Shown here piece after piece: positions 42,210-50,089 of a DNA stretch of 64,000 nt. The notes below the pieces were generated by a model. That model worked only from the letters and a program-made list of their open reading frames with translations. It did no database searches and had not been told where the DNA came from. Positions within the stretch are counted from its first letter, which is position 1, and the number at the start of each line of letters is the position of its first letter. The translations under genes were made by a program, and so were the position numbers. This stretch comes from Actinophytocola sp036555685 (GTDB taxonomy: Bacteria; Actinomycetota; Actinomycetes; Mycobacteriales; Pseudonocardiaceae), in the NCBI RefSeq assembly GCF_036555685.1, contig NZ_DATBKY010000316.1:1-64000 (forward strand), given 5' to 3'.

Positions 42210-42234
42210 CCGATTGAATGGACCGTTCAATCGG
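42210..42234. promoter_or_regulatory. Perfect inverted repeat, unassigned
   Basis: CCGATTGAA (42210-42218), 7 bases, TTCAATCGG (42226-42234). It has operator-like symmetry but no adjacent gene start; alternatively it terminates transcription of the 41425-42039 gene, though no T-run follows. Confidence 0.5.
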
Positions 42235-42357
42235 ATTCGTTGTCCACAACGCATGACGTGCCTTGACTTCGTCGACGTGGCGCGCGGCGCGGCCGCCGGT
42301 GCGCCAGCCGTGTGGCCGGCTGCCCGGCCGGAGATCCGGGGTTCAGCGGCGCCTCGG

Positions 42358-42393
42358 CCGGGGTGCCGCGGGCGGGACTCCGCGGCACCCCGG
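42358..42393 (-). terminator. Terminator of the FtsX-like permease gene
   Basis: CCGGGGTGCCGCGG (42358-42371) pairs perfectly with CCGCGGCACCCCGG (42380-42393), a 14-base stem with an 8-base loop, 12 bases past the permease stop codon. Confidence 0.8.
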
Positions 42394-42404
42394 CCTCCCT
42401 GGGA

Positions 42405-44918
42405 TCACGCCGGTGCGACAGCTGCCTCCGCCGGGCGGGGGCGCAACGTGACCCAGGTGGTCAGGAGCGTGGACACGACGGTCAGCGCGGCCGCGGTGCC
42501 GATCACGCCCAGGTACAGCCAGGCCGGGCCGTGCGGGAGCAGCGAGCCGTCCGTGACGAGCGTGAAGGGGACCAGCGTGGTGGTGGAGACGATCGTGCCG
42601 AGGACGATGCCGATGACCGAGACGAGCCCGGCTTCGACGAACATCATCCGCACCACCTGGCCGCGGGTGGAGCCGGTCAGCCGTTGCAGGCCGAACTCCC
42701 GCCGCCGTGCGGAGGTGGCCATGACCTGACTGTTGACCACGGAGATCGCCGTGTAGGCGACGATCATGCCGGCCATCAGGTAGTTGATCCAGGCGCCGAT
42801 CTCCTGGTCCTTGGCATACGCCGCGGTGAGCACGTCGCGGTCGGCGACGACCACGCCGGGCCGGCCCGCGAGGAGCTTCGTGAGCTCGGCGGCGAGCGCG
42901 TCGGTGGACACGCCCGGTGCGGCGCGCACCATGACCTGTGTCGGAAGGCCGGCGGTGGTGTGCGCGGCGACGAGGTCGGCGGGCATCAGCAGGGTCTCGA
43001 AGCCTTCGCGGCCCGGGTAGAGCCCGACGATGCGCACGTCGACCGTGGCGCCGTCGCCCATCTTCATGGTGATCGTGTCGCCGACGCCGCGGCCCAGCGT
43101 CTTCGCGTGCGCGGCGGGCAGGACCACGGAGTCGCCGCGCAGGTCGGCGAGCCGGCCGGCCGTCAGTTTCACCGCGGTGGTCTCGGCGGCGCCGTCGGCG
43201 CTGACGCCCTGGATCAGCCAGCCGTCCTCGCTCTGCGAGCCGTCGTACGGCGCCGCCACGTACCCGGTGGTGCTGGCGAACCCGGACGCCGCGGCCACCC
43301 CGGGCACGTGCCGGACCTGGTCGACGAACGTGGCCGGGACACCGCCTGTCGAGGAGGTCAGCACGAGGTCGGCCCGGAGGTTCTCCGCGTACGCCTGGTT
43401 GGCGACGGCGACCTGCGTGGTCTGCAGGTAGATGTTCGCCGTGGCGATGCCGGTGGCCAGCATGATCGGAGTGACCACGGCGGCCATCCGCACGGTCCGG
43501 CTGCGCGCGTTGAGCGTCGCGAGGTATCCGGCCGTGCCGGACACCGCGCGGACCGGCCAGCGCAGCACGCCGACCATGACGCGGGTGATGCCGGGCGCGA
43601 TCAGCGCGAGCCCGATCGCCCACAGCAGCACCGAAGGACCGGCCGTGCTGGCCGCGATCGGCCCGGTCATCACCGCGATCGTCACGATGAACAGCGCGAT
43701 CCCACCGCCGAAGCACAGCACCGCGAGGATCAGCCTGATCGCGGACAGCCAGCGCCGCTGGACGGCGGCGTCGGCGAGCGCCTCGGTCGGCCGGGTGCGG
43801 GCCGCGCGCCGTGCGGCCACGAACGCGGCGACGAGAGAGATCAGCAGCGAGGACCCGACGGCGACGAGCATCGGGATCCAGCCGGCGCGGAACACCAGCT
43901 GCTCGGGGACCATGCCCGCGGCGGCGAGCCGGCCGAACAGCCACTGTCCGAACGGGACACCGAGCAGGCAGCCGAGCGCCGTGGCGAAGACGGACATCGC
44001 GACGGACTCGCCGATGACCATCCGGCGCAGCTGGCCGGGCGTCGAGCCGATCGCGCGCAGCAGGGCGAGCTCGCGCTGCCGCTGCTGGACCGACAGCCCG
44101 AGCGTCGTCGCGACGACGAACAGCGCGACGCTGATCGCGAGCCCGCCGAACACCGAGGCGAGGATGATCAGGTTCTCGCTCGCCTTCCCGGCCTCGACGT
44201 GCTCGGCTACGCCCCGGTCGTCGCCGGTCAGCACCACGGCAGGGGCGCCGCGGACCGCTTGGCCGACGCCCTGCTCGACCCGGCCGAGGTCCGCCCCTGG
44301 CTTGGTCAGCACGCCGATCGCGTCGACGCGGCCGGGGTGCCCGGCGAGCCGGGTGGCGTCCGGGTCGGCGAAGAACACATCGGGCGAGGCGCTCAGCCCG
44401 GCGACGGTGAAGGTCCGCGGCTGCGCGCCGGCGACGATCGTGACTCGTTCGCCGAGCCGGTGACCGGGTCCGAACACGACCTGACCAGGTCCGGGCTCGT
44501 GGCCGGCGGTGAGCCGGGTCGGCGTCAGCGCGGCGGAGGACCAGCCGTGGCCGTTCACGGTCGTCGCGCCGACCGTCGCCGGGAAGGTCAGGTCGCCGAC
44601 GGCCGACGCCACGCCGGGCACCGACTCGATCTTGTCGAGCAAGCCGGAGTCGAGCCGGACCCGCTCGGCGAGCGTGCCGGTCTCGGCGTCCTCCTCCGGG
44701 TCGTCCGGGTTCTGTTTGGGCAGCTCGTAGTCCTGGTTGCCGGTGACGACGAGTGGCGCGGCGGCGAGCCGCTCGGGTGGCATGTCGGTGCGGACGCCGG
44801 TCTCGAGCAGTCCGCCGCAGGCGAGCACGATCACGGCGCCGAACGCCATCGCGAGGAACGTCGCAATGAACGTGCCGGTACGGAAGCGCAGCGTCCGCAG
44901 GGCGATCCGCAACATCAC
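42405..44918 (-). CDS. ABC transporter permease, FtsX/MacB-like with two FtsX domains
   Basis: About 837 residues. Eight main membrane helices: one at 15-35, two FtsX domains (about 250-390 with SVQQRQRELALLRAIGSTPGQLRRMVIGES, and about 705-825 with SARRREFGLQRLTGSTRGQVVRMMFVEA), a middle pair near 405-440 and one near 485-505, and two large extracytoplasmic domains. This architecture is typical of actinobacterial permeases paired with LolD/MacB-type ATPases, for mechanotransmission or peptide export rather than bulk transport. The GTG/ATG start (44918/44915) overlaps the ATPase stop. Confidence 0.9.
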   Translation of the reverse strand: MMLRIALRTLRFRTGTFIATFLAMAFGAVIVLACGGLLETGVRTDMPPERLAAAPLVVTGNQDYELPKQNPDDPEEDAETGTLAERVRLDSGLLDKIESVPGVASAVGDLTFPATVGATTVNGHGWSSAALTPTRLTAGHEPGPGQVVFGPGHRLGERVTIVAGAQPRTFTVAGLSASPDVFFADPDATRLAGHPGRVDAIGVLTKPGADLGRVEQGVGQAVRGAPAVVLTGDDRGVAEHVEAGKASENLIILASVFGGLAISVALFVVATTLGLSVQQRQRELALLRAIGSTPGQLRRMVIGESVAMSVFATALGCLLGVPFGQWLFGRLAAAGMVPEQLVFRAGWIPMLVAVGSSLLISLVAAFVAARRAARTRPTEALADAAVQRRWLSAIRLILAVLCFGGGIALFIVTIAVMTGPIAASTAGPSVLLWAIGLALIAPGITRVMVGVLRWPVRAVSGTAGYLATLNARSRTVRMAAVVTPIMLATGIATANIYLQTTQVAVANQAYAENLRADLVLTSSTGGVPATFVDQVRHVPGVAAASGFASTTGYVAAPYDGSQSEDGWLIQGVSADGAAETTAVKLTAGRLADLRGDSVVLPAAHAKTLGRGVGDTITMKMGDGATVDVRIVGLYPGREGFETLLMPADLVAAHTTAGLPTQVMVRAAPGVSTDALAAELTKLLAGRPGVVVADRDVLTAAYAKDQEIGAWINYLMAGMIVAYTAISVVNSQVMATSARRREFGLQRLTGSTRGQVVRMMFVEAGLVSVIGIVLGTIVSTTTLVPFTLVTDGSLLPHGPAWLYLGVIGTAAALTVVSTLLTTWVTLRPRPAEAAVAPA

Positions 44919-45682
44919 CGGGCTCCGGCGGGCTCGCGCTCGGCCCAGGCGCCGAGGTGGGTCATCCGCTCGGCGACGGCCTCCGCGGTCGGGTGCGCGA
45001 GCCGGCCGACGAACTTGCCGTCGGCGAGGAAGACGACGCGGTCGGCGTAGGACGCGGCGACCGGGTCGTGGGTGACCATGACGACGGTCTGGCCGGCGTG
45101 GTCGACGGCGCCGCGCAGCAGGCCGAGCACGTCGCGGGCGGTGCGGGTGTCGAGCGCGCCGGTCGGCTCGTCGGCGAAGATCACCGCCGGCCGGGTGACC
45201 AGCGCCCGGGCGATCGCGACCCGCTGCTGCTGGCCGCCGGACAGCTCACCCGGCAGGTGCTTGCGCCGGTCGGCCAGCCCGACCTGCTCGATGACCCGCG
45301 ACACCAGCTCCGGCTTCGCGCGGCGGCCGGCGAGGCGCAGCGGCAGCGTCACGTTCTCCTGCACGGTCAGCGCGGGCAGCAGGTTGAACGCCTGGAACAC
45401 GAACCCGATGCGCTCGCGGCGCAGCCGGGTCAGCTCCACTTCGGACAGTTCGGCCAGGTTCTGGTCCTCGACCACGACCGCGCCGCCGGTGGGCCGGTCG
45501 AGGCCGGCCGCGCAGTGCAGGAAGGTGCTCTTGCCGGAGCCGGACGGGCCCATCACCGCGGTGAACGTCGCGCGGCCGAAGCCGATGCTCACCCCGTTCA
45601 GCGCGACCACGCTGTTCCGCTTGCCCCCATAGGTCTTGCGGACGTCGGTCAGCCTCACGACGTCCGCGCTCATCTCGTTCAT
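44915..45682 (-). CDS. ABC transporter ATP-binding protein, MacB/LolD-type
   Basis: About 255 residues. Walker A MGPSGSGKSTFLHC (about 45), Q-loop FVFQAFNLLPALTV, signature LSGGQQQRVAIARAL (about 142), Walker B AVIFADEPTGALDTRT, H-loop VMVTHDP. Energises the overlapping FtsX-like permease. Start is uncertain: ATG 45682, ATG 45673, GTG 45691 and ATG 45736 are all in frame. The histidine kinase gene ends about 70 bases upstream in the same orientation, so the kinase and transporter could share a transcript. Confidence 0.9.
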   Translation of the reverse strand: MNEMSADVVRLTDVRKTYGGKRNSVVALNGVSIGFGRATFTAVMGPSGSGKSTFLHCAAGLDRPTGGAVVVEDQNLAELSEVELTRLRRERIGFVFQAFNLLPALTVQENVTLPLRLAGRRAKPELVSRVIEQVGLADRRKHLPGELSGGQQQRVAIARALVTRPAVIFADEPTGALDTRTARDVLGLLRGAVDHAGQTVVMVTHDPVAASYADRVVFLADGKFVGRLAHPTAEAVAERMTHLGAWAEREPAGAR

Positions 45683-45761
45683 CTGTCGCACGAACCCAGC
45701 CTGCTCCGCGTCAACGGCGGAAACACTGGGGCTCACCAGCGGAAACGGGGTGGGGCTAGCC

Positions 45762-46904
45762 CTACCCCAGCGGGACGATCCAGGTCACCGTGGTGCCGTC
45801 GGCCGACGAGGAGTCGATCTCGCAGCGGCCGCCGGCCTGGTCGGCGCGTTCGGCGAGGTGCTTGAGCCCGCGGTGCGTGACGCCCTGCGGGATGCCGCAG
45901 CCGTCGTCGGCGACGGTCATCCGCAGCTCGCCGTCGCGACCTTTGCGTCCGATGTGGACGGACACGTGATGCGCGCCGGAGTGCCGGACGACGTTGGACA
46001 GCGCTTCGCGGAGTGCCGCCCGGGTGTGGTCGGCGAGCTCGGCGGGCACGTCGCGCAGGTCGCCGTCGATCCGCAGCTCGGGCTCGAAGCCGAGCAGCTC
46101 CCCGGCGATCGCGACCTCGCCGCGGACGGACTCGGCGAGGTCGGCGCCGGTGTCGGCGGGGTCGGGCGTGCGCAGCGCGCGGACGACCTGGCGCACGTCG
46201 GCGATGGAGGCGTCGAGCTGGTCGATCGCCTCGGCGAGCCGGCTGGCGTCGGCCCGGGCGAGCTTGCGCGCGTGCCGCCGGGCGAGGAGGTCGAGCTGCA
46301 TGCCGGCGGCGTAGAGCCGCTGGACGATGACGTCGTGCAGGTCGCGGGCGATGCGCTCGCGTTCCTCGTAGAGCCCGACCCGGGCGCGGGCGGTGGCCCC
46401 CTCGGCGAGGACGAGCACGAGGCCCGCCTGCGCGGCGAACGCGGTGAGCAGGTCGATCGCCGCGGGCTCGAAGGGTTTGGCGCCCTTGAGGCGGTAGACG
46501 GTCAGCGCGCCGAGCCGGCGCTGCGCGGTGCCGAACGGGGTGGCGACGAAGGGTCCGTACCGGCGCAGCTCGCGGGGCGCGAACGGGGCGGTACGCGGGT
46601 CGGTCCACATGTCGTCGACCACGATCGCGACGCCGCTGCGGGCGACCCGGGCGGCCGCGCTGCGGGCGGAGAGCACGAGCCCGACCGGCTCGGTCGAGGG
46701 GACGGTGGGATTGCCGTGCGCGGCCTCCACGGTCAGCGACCCGTCCTCGGCGCGCGCCATGACGAGCCCGAGGTCGGCGCCGGCGAGATCGGCGGCCCGG
46801 TGGACGACGAGGCGCAGCACCGCTTCCGGGTCGTCGCCGGACAGCGCCGCCGTGGCGATCTCGGTAGCCGCACCGAGCGCACGGGCGGCGAGGTCGGGCT
46901 CCAT
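45762..46904 (-). CDS. GAF-domain histidine kinase, DevS-like
   Basis: 380 residues. GAF domain about 15-160 (AADLAGADLGLVMARAEDGSLTVEAAHG, DDMWTDPRTAPFAP, RRLGALTVYRLKGAKPFEPAAIDLLTAFAAQAGLVL), HisKA_3 with phospho-acceptor in ERERIARDLHDVIVQRLYAAGMQLD (about 180), HATPase_c (REALSNVVRHSGAHHVSVHI about 290, GCGIPQGVTHRGLKHLAERADQAGG about 335). It is cytoplasmic, and without an evident haem-binding histidine it need not be a gas sensor. ATG 46904 with GAAGGTGG upstream is chosen. The DevR-like regulator at 40785-41420 may be its partner. Confidence 0.88.
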   Translation of the reverse strand: MEPDLAARALGAATEIATAALSGDDPEAVLRLVVHRAADLAGADLGLVMARAEDGSLTVEAAHGNPTVPSTEPVGLVLSARSAAARVARSGVAIVVDDMWTDPRTAPFAPRELRRYGPFVATPFGTAQRRLGALTVYRLKGAKPFEPAAIDLLTAFAAQAGLVLVLAEGATARARVGLYEERERIARDLHDVIVQRLYAAGMQLDLLARRHARKLARADASRLAEAIDQLDASIADVRQVVRALRTPDPADTGADLAESVRGEVAIAGELLGFEPELRIDGDLRDVPAELADHTRAALREALSNVVRHSGAHHVSVHIGRKGRDGELRMTVADDGCGIPQGVTHRGLKHLAERADQAGGRCEIDSSSADGTTVTWIVPLG

Positions 46905-47057
46905 GTCCACCTTCACGCTAGCGCGGCCCGGCTTCCAGCCGCCGAAACCTGTCGGCGTCCGCTCGTGGCGGGCCGGCGGGACAGGTCCCCGGGTCCTGTC
47001 CGGCGGGGACCTAGGTTCTGTGATCAGCACAACCAGCGAGCCTCGAGGCACAGCCGG

Positions 47058-47063
47058 TAGAAT
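47058..47063 (+). promoter_or_regulatory. -10 box of the riboswitch transcript
   Basis: TAGAAT; transcription would begin about 47070, just before the aptamer. Confidence 0.55.
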
Positions 47064-47071
47064 CGGATGTG

Positions 47072-47190
47072 CCAGAGGGGAGTAGTTCCCGCGGTGAGCT
47101 CAGCCTCACCCGGCGAGGACATCGACATACTGACTCGCTCTGCGAGTCCGGTGCCTCACCCACCGCGAGTGGGCGAACGAGACCTCCGGC
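47072..47190 (+). ncRNA. yybP-ykoY (manganese) riboswitch aptamer
   Basis: The 5' strand AGAGGGGAGTAG (47074-47085) and the 3' GGGCGAACGAGACCTCCGG segment (47171-47189) match the family consensus, including the ACATACTGAC internal part. CCAGAGG can pair with CCTCCGG to close P1 with one mismatch. It stands upstream of a GDT1/UPF0016-type transporter, a known target of Mn2+-sensing members. This class turns genes on when Mn2+ is abundant. Confidence 0.85.
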
Positions 47191-47250
47191 CGGCATTGAC
47201 CATGCCCGGCCGGAGTCGTCCTGCCTCCGTCCGGGCCAGACCCGGAGGGG
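47184..47250 (+). promoter_or_regulatory. Riboswitch expression platform: competing hairpin and SD-sequestering hairpin
   Basis: CTCCGGCCGGCAT (47184-47196) pairs with ATGCCCGGCCGGAG (47202-47215), taking up the 3' strand of P1. Next, CCTCCGTCCGGG (47224-47235) pairs with CCCGGAGGGG (47241-47250), which hides the ribosome-binding site GGAGGGGG. Both could be relieved when the aptamer folds with Mn2+. Confidence 0.6.
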
Positions 47251-47304
47251 GATGTCATCCACATCGGTCACTGGCTGCTCGCGTTCGCGTCTGCCTACGG
47301 CGCC

Positions 47305-47862
47305 GTGTTCCTGCTCGAGCTGCCCGACAAGACCACCGCGCTGACCCTCGTGCTGGCCAGCCGCTTCCGCAGCCGGCCCGTACTGGCCGGCGCGGCGGTG
47401 GCGTTCGCACTGCAGGCGGTCATCGCGGTGGCGCTGGGCAGCGCGATCCGCCTCCTACCGGAGCGGATCGTGGCGGGGGCCATCGCGGTGCTGTTCGGGG
47501 TCGGCGCGATCCTCCTGCTGCGCGAGAGCCTGTCCAACGAGTCCGACGAGTCCGATGCCGCCGCGTCCGCGATGCGGGCCGGCACGTCGTTCCCGCGTGC
47601 CGCGATGATCTCGTTCGGCACGCTGTTCCTCACCGAGTGGGGCGACGCGTCGCAGGTGACGGCCATCGGCGTGGCGGCGAGGTACGCGAGCCCGGTCGCG
47701 GTGGGGCTCGGCGCGTTCCTCGCACTGATGAGCGTCACGGTGATCGCCCTGCTGGTCGGGCGGAAGCTGCGGGCGCGGGTGCCGGCGCACTTCATCCAGC
47801 GCGGCGCGGCCGTGGTGTTCGGGGCGTTCGCGCTGCTGGCGGCGTACCACGCGATCTTCTAG
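47305..47862 (+). CDS. GDT1/TMEM165 (UPF0016) family manganese/cation transporter
   Basis: At least 185 residues, six membrane helices. Both family signatures are present: FLLELPDKTTALTLVLA and GTLFLTEWGDASQVTAIGVA. Such proteins export Mn2+ or exchange Ca2+/Mn2+ for H+. A yybP-ykoY riboswitch precedes it. The start is odd: GTG 47305 cuts into the first helix, while the coding frame extends upstream to about 47254 (IHIGHWLLAFASAYGA before VFLLELPDK) without ATG, GTG or TTG. The ribosome-binding site GGAGGGGG at 47244-47251 points to initiation near 47254-47257, where only GTC and ATC occur in frame; an ATG at 47252 is out of frame. Confidence 0.85.
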   Translation: MFLLELPDKTTALTLVLASRFRSRPVLAGAAVAFALQAVIAVALGSAIRLLPERIVAGAIAVLFGVGAILLLRESLSNESDESDAAASAMRAGTSFPRAAMISFGTLFLTEWGDASQVTAIGVAARYASPVAVGLGAFLALMSVTVIALLVGRKLRARVPAHFIQRGAAVVFGAFALLAAYHAIF

Positions 47863-48482
47863 CGGCGTTCGCGCGCCAGCGCGCCGGAGAGGTCGCCGGT
47901 GGTGTTGACGATGGCGACGAGGAAGTCGGCGAGGTGATCGCGGCTCACGTCCACCTCGCCGCGCAACCAGCCGGCGAAGACCTCCATCGTGCCGCTGACC
48001 AGGGTGAGCGCGCCGAGCTCGCGGTCCTTGGCGGCCGCGGCGCGCTCGCCGAGGATCTCGGTGGCCTGGTCGGCGACGATGGCCGACACCATGCGGAGCA
48101 TGTCGTGCCGGCGCGCGCGCAGGGCCGGGTGCGGCTCGAACATCAGCGCGCCGCGACGCCGGTCCGCGGTGAAGAAGTCGAGCACCGACTCGACGACGGC
48201 CCGGACGCGTTCGTCCGGGCTCGTGTCGCCGATCGTCTTCTGGAGGGCGTTCAGCGCGTCCGCGGCCGTCGCGTCCCAGGTGGCGAGGAGCAGGGCGTCG
48301 CGGTCGGCGAAGCTCTCGTAGAAGTAGCGGTCGTTGAGCCGGGCGCGGGTGCAGACGGCGCGGACGGTGGCGCGGTCCCAGCCGCCGTCGGCGACGAGGT
48401 CGAGTGCGGCGTCCATGAGCGCGGCCCGGCGCCGTTGCCTGCGTTCGTCCGCGGTCTCGCCGGCGTAGGTGCGTGGGGCCAC
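47859..48482 (-). CDS. TetR-family transcriptional regulator
   Basis: 207 residues. HTH about 20-65 (ALMDAALDLVADGGWDRATVRAVCTRARLNDRYFYESFADRDALLLATW), then a helical ligand-binding domain. GTG 48482 follows TATACT by six bases (leaderless). A perfect 9-base inverted repeat in the short divergent gap to the DUF2236 gene is the likely operator, so it probably represses that gene and may be autoregulated. Its stop codon overlaps that of the convergent transporter gene. Confidence 0.9.
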   Translation of the reverse strand: MAPRTYAGETADERRQRRRAALMDAALDLVADGGWDRATVRAVCTRARLNDRYFYESFADRDALLLATWDATAADALNALQKTIGDTSPDERVRAVVESVLDFFTADRRRGALMFEPHPALRARRHDMLRMVSAIVADQATEILGERAAAAKDRELGALTLVSGTMEVFAGWLRGEVDVSRDHLADFLVAIVNTTGDLSGALARERR

Positions 48483-48488
48483 GTGGCG

Positions 48489-48494
48489 AGTATA
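48489..48494 (-). promoter_or_regulatory. -10 box of the tetR gene (leaderless)
   Basis: TATACT on the minus strand six bases before GTG 48482; seven bases from the operator palindrome. Confidence 0.5.
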
Positions 48495-48500
48495 TGCTGA

Positions 48501-48524
48501 ATCTGGTGACGGCCTTCACCAGAT
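48501..48524. promoter_or_regulatory. TetR operator
   Basis: ATCTGGTGA (48501-48509), 6 bases, TCACCAGAT (48516-48524), perfect. Located between divergent tetR and DUF2236 genes, just upstream of the AGGAG ribosome-binding site of the latter. Confidence 0.75.
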
Positions 48525-48535
48525 AGGAGTCGGGG

Positions 48536-49399
48536 ATGCGACGGCCGATCGAACCGGGAAGCCGGTTGTGGGAGGACACCGGGCTGATCACGTTCTCGCT
48601 GACGACCGGCGCGGCCTTCGCGCTGCAGGTGATGCACCCGTCGGTCGGGGCGGTGGTGGGCGAGCACTCGGTGTTCCGCACGGACGCGATCGGGCGGGCG
48701 CAGCGCAGCATCGCGTCGGTGCTGACCTGGGTGTACGGCGGGCCGGAGGCGCTGGTGGAGGCCGACCGGTTGCGCGCCCTGCACGCGCCGCTGCGCACGA
48801 CCTCCGCCGACGGCGTGACCCACAAGGCGCTGGCGTCCGGGCCATGGGCGTGGGTCCTGCTGACCGCGCCGTACGCGTACACGGTGGCGGCGCGGTACTT
48901 CTCGCCGCGCCCGCTGTCGCGCGCGGACGCGGAGTCGTTCTACGCGGAGATCCAGCAGCTGATGCGGAACCTGCACGTGGCGGAGAGGGAGATCCCACCC
49001 ACGTACGCCGACTACCTCTCCCGCTTCGAGGACGTGCTGGCGCACCGGCTGGTCGCGCACCCGACGGCCTACGAGTTCCTCGACGCGACCCGGCACGTGC
49101 CACCGCCACCCGCGTTGCCGACGTGGCTGCGTCCGGTGTGGCGGCTGGCGGCTCTCGTGCCGGGACGCGTGCAGCACTTCGTCACGGTGGGGACGTTGCC
49201 GCCGCGGGCCCGCGAGATCCTCGGCCTGCCGTGGACGGCCCGGGACGAGCGGCGGTTGCGGCTGCTGGGGCGGGCCGTCGCGCTGACGATGGCCGTGTTG
49301 CCGGAGCGGCTGCGGTACTTCCCCATCGCCTACCGGGCACGGCGGGCGGACCGCGCGCGGCGTGCGTTGGAGCGCGTTCTCGCCCGCCGGCCGCGCTGA
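48536..49399 (+). CDS. DUF2236 (MpaB/latex-clearing-like) oxygenase family protein
   Basis: 287 residues. Family motifs: MHPSVGAVVGEHSVFRTDAIGRAQRSIASVLTWVYGGPEA (about 32-72), LRALHAPLRTTSADGVTHKALA (about 80-102) and FYAEIQQLMRNLHV. DUF2236 proteins are predicted haem-dependent oxygenases related to MpaB and Lcp; the substrate is not known. ATG 48536 has AGGAGTCGGGG upstream. Controlled by the divergent TetR through the palindrome before its start. Confidence 0.85.
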   Translation: MRRPIEPGSRLWEDTGLITFSLTTGAAFALQVMHPSVGAVVGEHSVFRTDAIGRAQRSIASVLTWVYGGPEALVEADRLRALHAPLRTTSADGVTHKALASGPWAWVLLTAPYAYTVAARYFSPRPLSRADAESFYAEIQQLMRNLHVAEREIPPTYADYLSRFEDVLAHRLVAHPTAYEFLDATRHVPPPPALPTWLRPVWRLAALVPGRVQHFVTVGTLPPRAREILGLPWTARDERRLRLLGRAVALTMAVLPERLRYFPIAYRARRADRARRALERVLARRPR

Positions 49400-49401
49400 G
49401 G

Positions 49402-50088
49402 TCAGCGCAGGGCGTCGGCCACCGCGGTGGCGGCGGCCCGGACCTTGGGGCCCACCACGTCGCCGTCCAGTTCGTGGAACGTGATCACGCCGACGCTCGC
49501 CCGCAGGCCGGGCACACCGCGCACCGGGGCCGCGATGCCCGACGCGCCCGGCTGCAGCTCCCCCGTCGTGGCTATCCAGCCGGGGGTCTCGTCGCGCAGG
49601 CCTATCGCCTTGCCGGCCGCGCCGCGGCCCAGCGAGTGGCGCGTGCCGACGCGGTAGGCCACGTGGTACGTCGTCCACGACGGCTCTATCACCGCGATCG
49701 CCTGGGCCTCGTCACCGTCGGCGACGGTCAGGTGGGCCGTGGCGCCCACCGACTCGGCGAGCTCGCGCAGGGCCGGTAGCGCGGCCAGGCGGAGCTGCGG
49801 CGTCACCTTCGCGGCCAGGCGCAGGAGCCCCAGGCCCAGGCGGACCTTGGAGCCGTCCCGGCGTACGAGGCCGCGCTCCTGCAGGGGAACCAGCAGGCGG
49901 TAGACGGCGGCGCGGCTGGCGCCGATCGCCGTGGCCAGTTCGCTGATCGTCGGGGCCTCGGAGTCGGCGTCGGCCACCGCCTGCAGCAGGGCCAGACCAC
50001 GGTCGAGCGTCAGCGAGCTCTCCCGGCCGGCCGCGGTGCTCGTCTGGCGCGTGGACGGGACGATCGGGCGGATCGGCCGGGCGGCCAT
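49402..50088 (-). CDS. IclR-family transcriptional regulator
   Basis: 228 residues. N-terminal winged HTH (about 24-85, LTLDRGLALLQAVADADSEAPTISELATAIGASRAAVYRLLVPLQERGLV) and an IclR effector domain (about 95-225, with GRGAAGKAIGL and GIAAPVRGVPGLRASVGVI). The start is one base after the fahA stop and has GGAGGC upstream, so it is the last gene of the 52253-49402 operon. It very likely controls the homogentisate genes; the palindrome in the divergent promoter at 52252-52264 is a candidate site. Confidence 0.92.
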   Translation of the reverse strand: MAARPIRPIVPSTRQTSTAAGRESSLTLDRGLALLQAVADADSEAPTISELATAIGASRAAVYRLLVPLQERGLVRRDGSKVRLGLGLLRLAAKVTPQLRLAALPALRELAESVGATAHLTVADGDEAQAIAVIEPSWTTYHVAYRVGTRHSLGRGAAGKAIGLRDETPGWIATTGELQPGASGIAAPVRGVPGLRASVGVITFHELDGDVVGPKVRAAATAVADALR

Positions 50089-50089
50089 T

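Larger units (their letters stand above)
42040..42404. other. Convergent intergenic region, 365 bases, with palindrome and DnaA-like box
   Basis: Lies between the 3' ends of two genes yet carries signals usually found at promoters: the palindrome at 42210-42234 and TTGTCCACA (42240-42248), identical to the Streptomyces DnaA-box consensus. The terminator of the ABC permease gene is at 42358-42393. No gene is supported. Confidence 0.5.

Noticed and set aside
42312..45050. Plus-strand open frame of about 900 codons
   Set aside because: Exactly antisense to the FtsX-like permease; composition is low-complexity and no domain is visible.
47252..47344. Out-of-frame ATG after the riboswitch, considered as a leader peptide
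   Set aside because: The encoded Ser/Cys/Pro-rich sequence looks random and overlaps the transporter frame; more likely a consequence of the start-codon anomaly.
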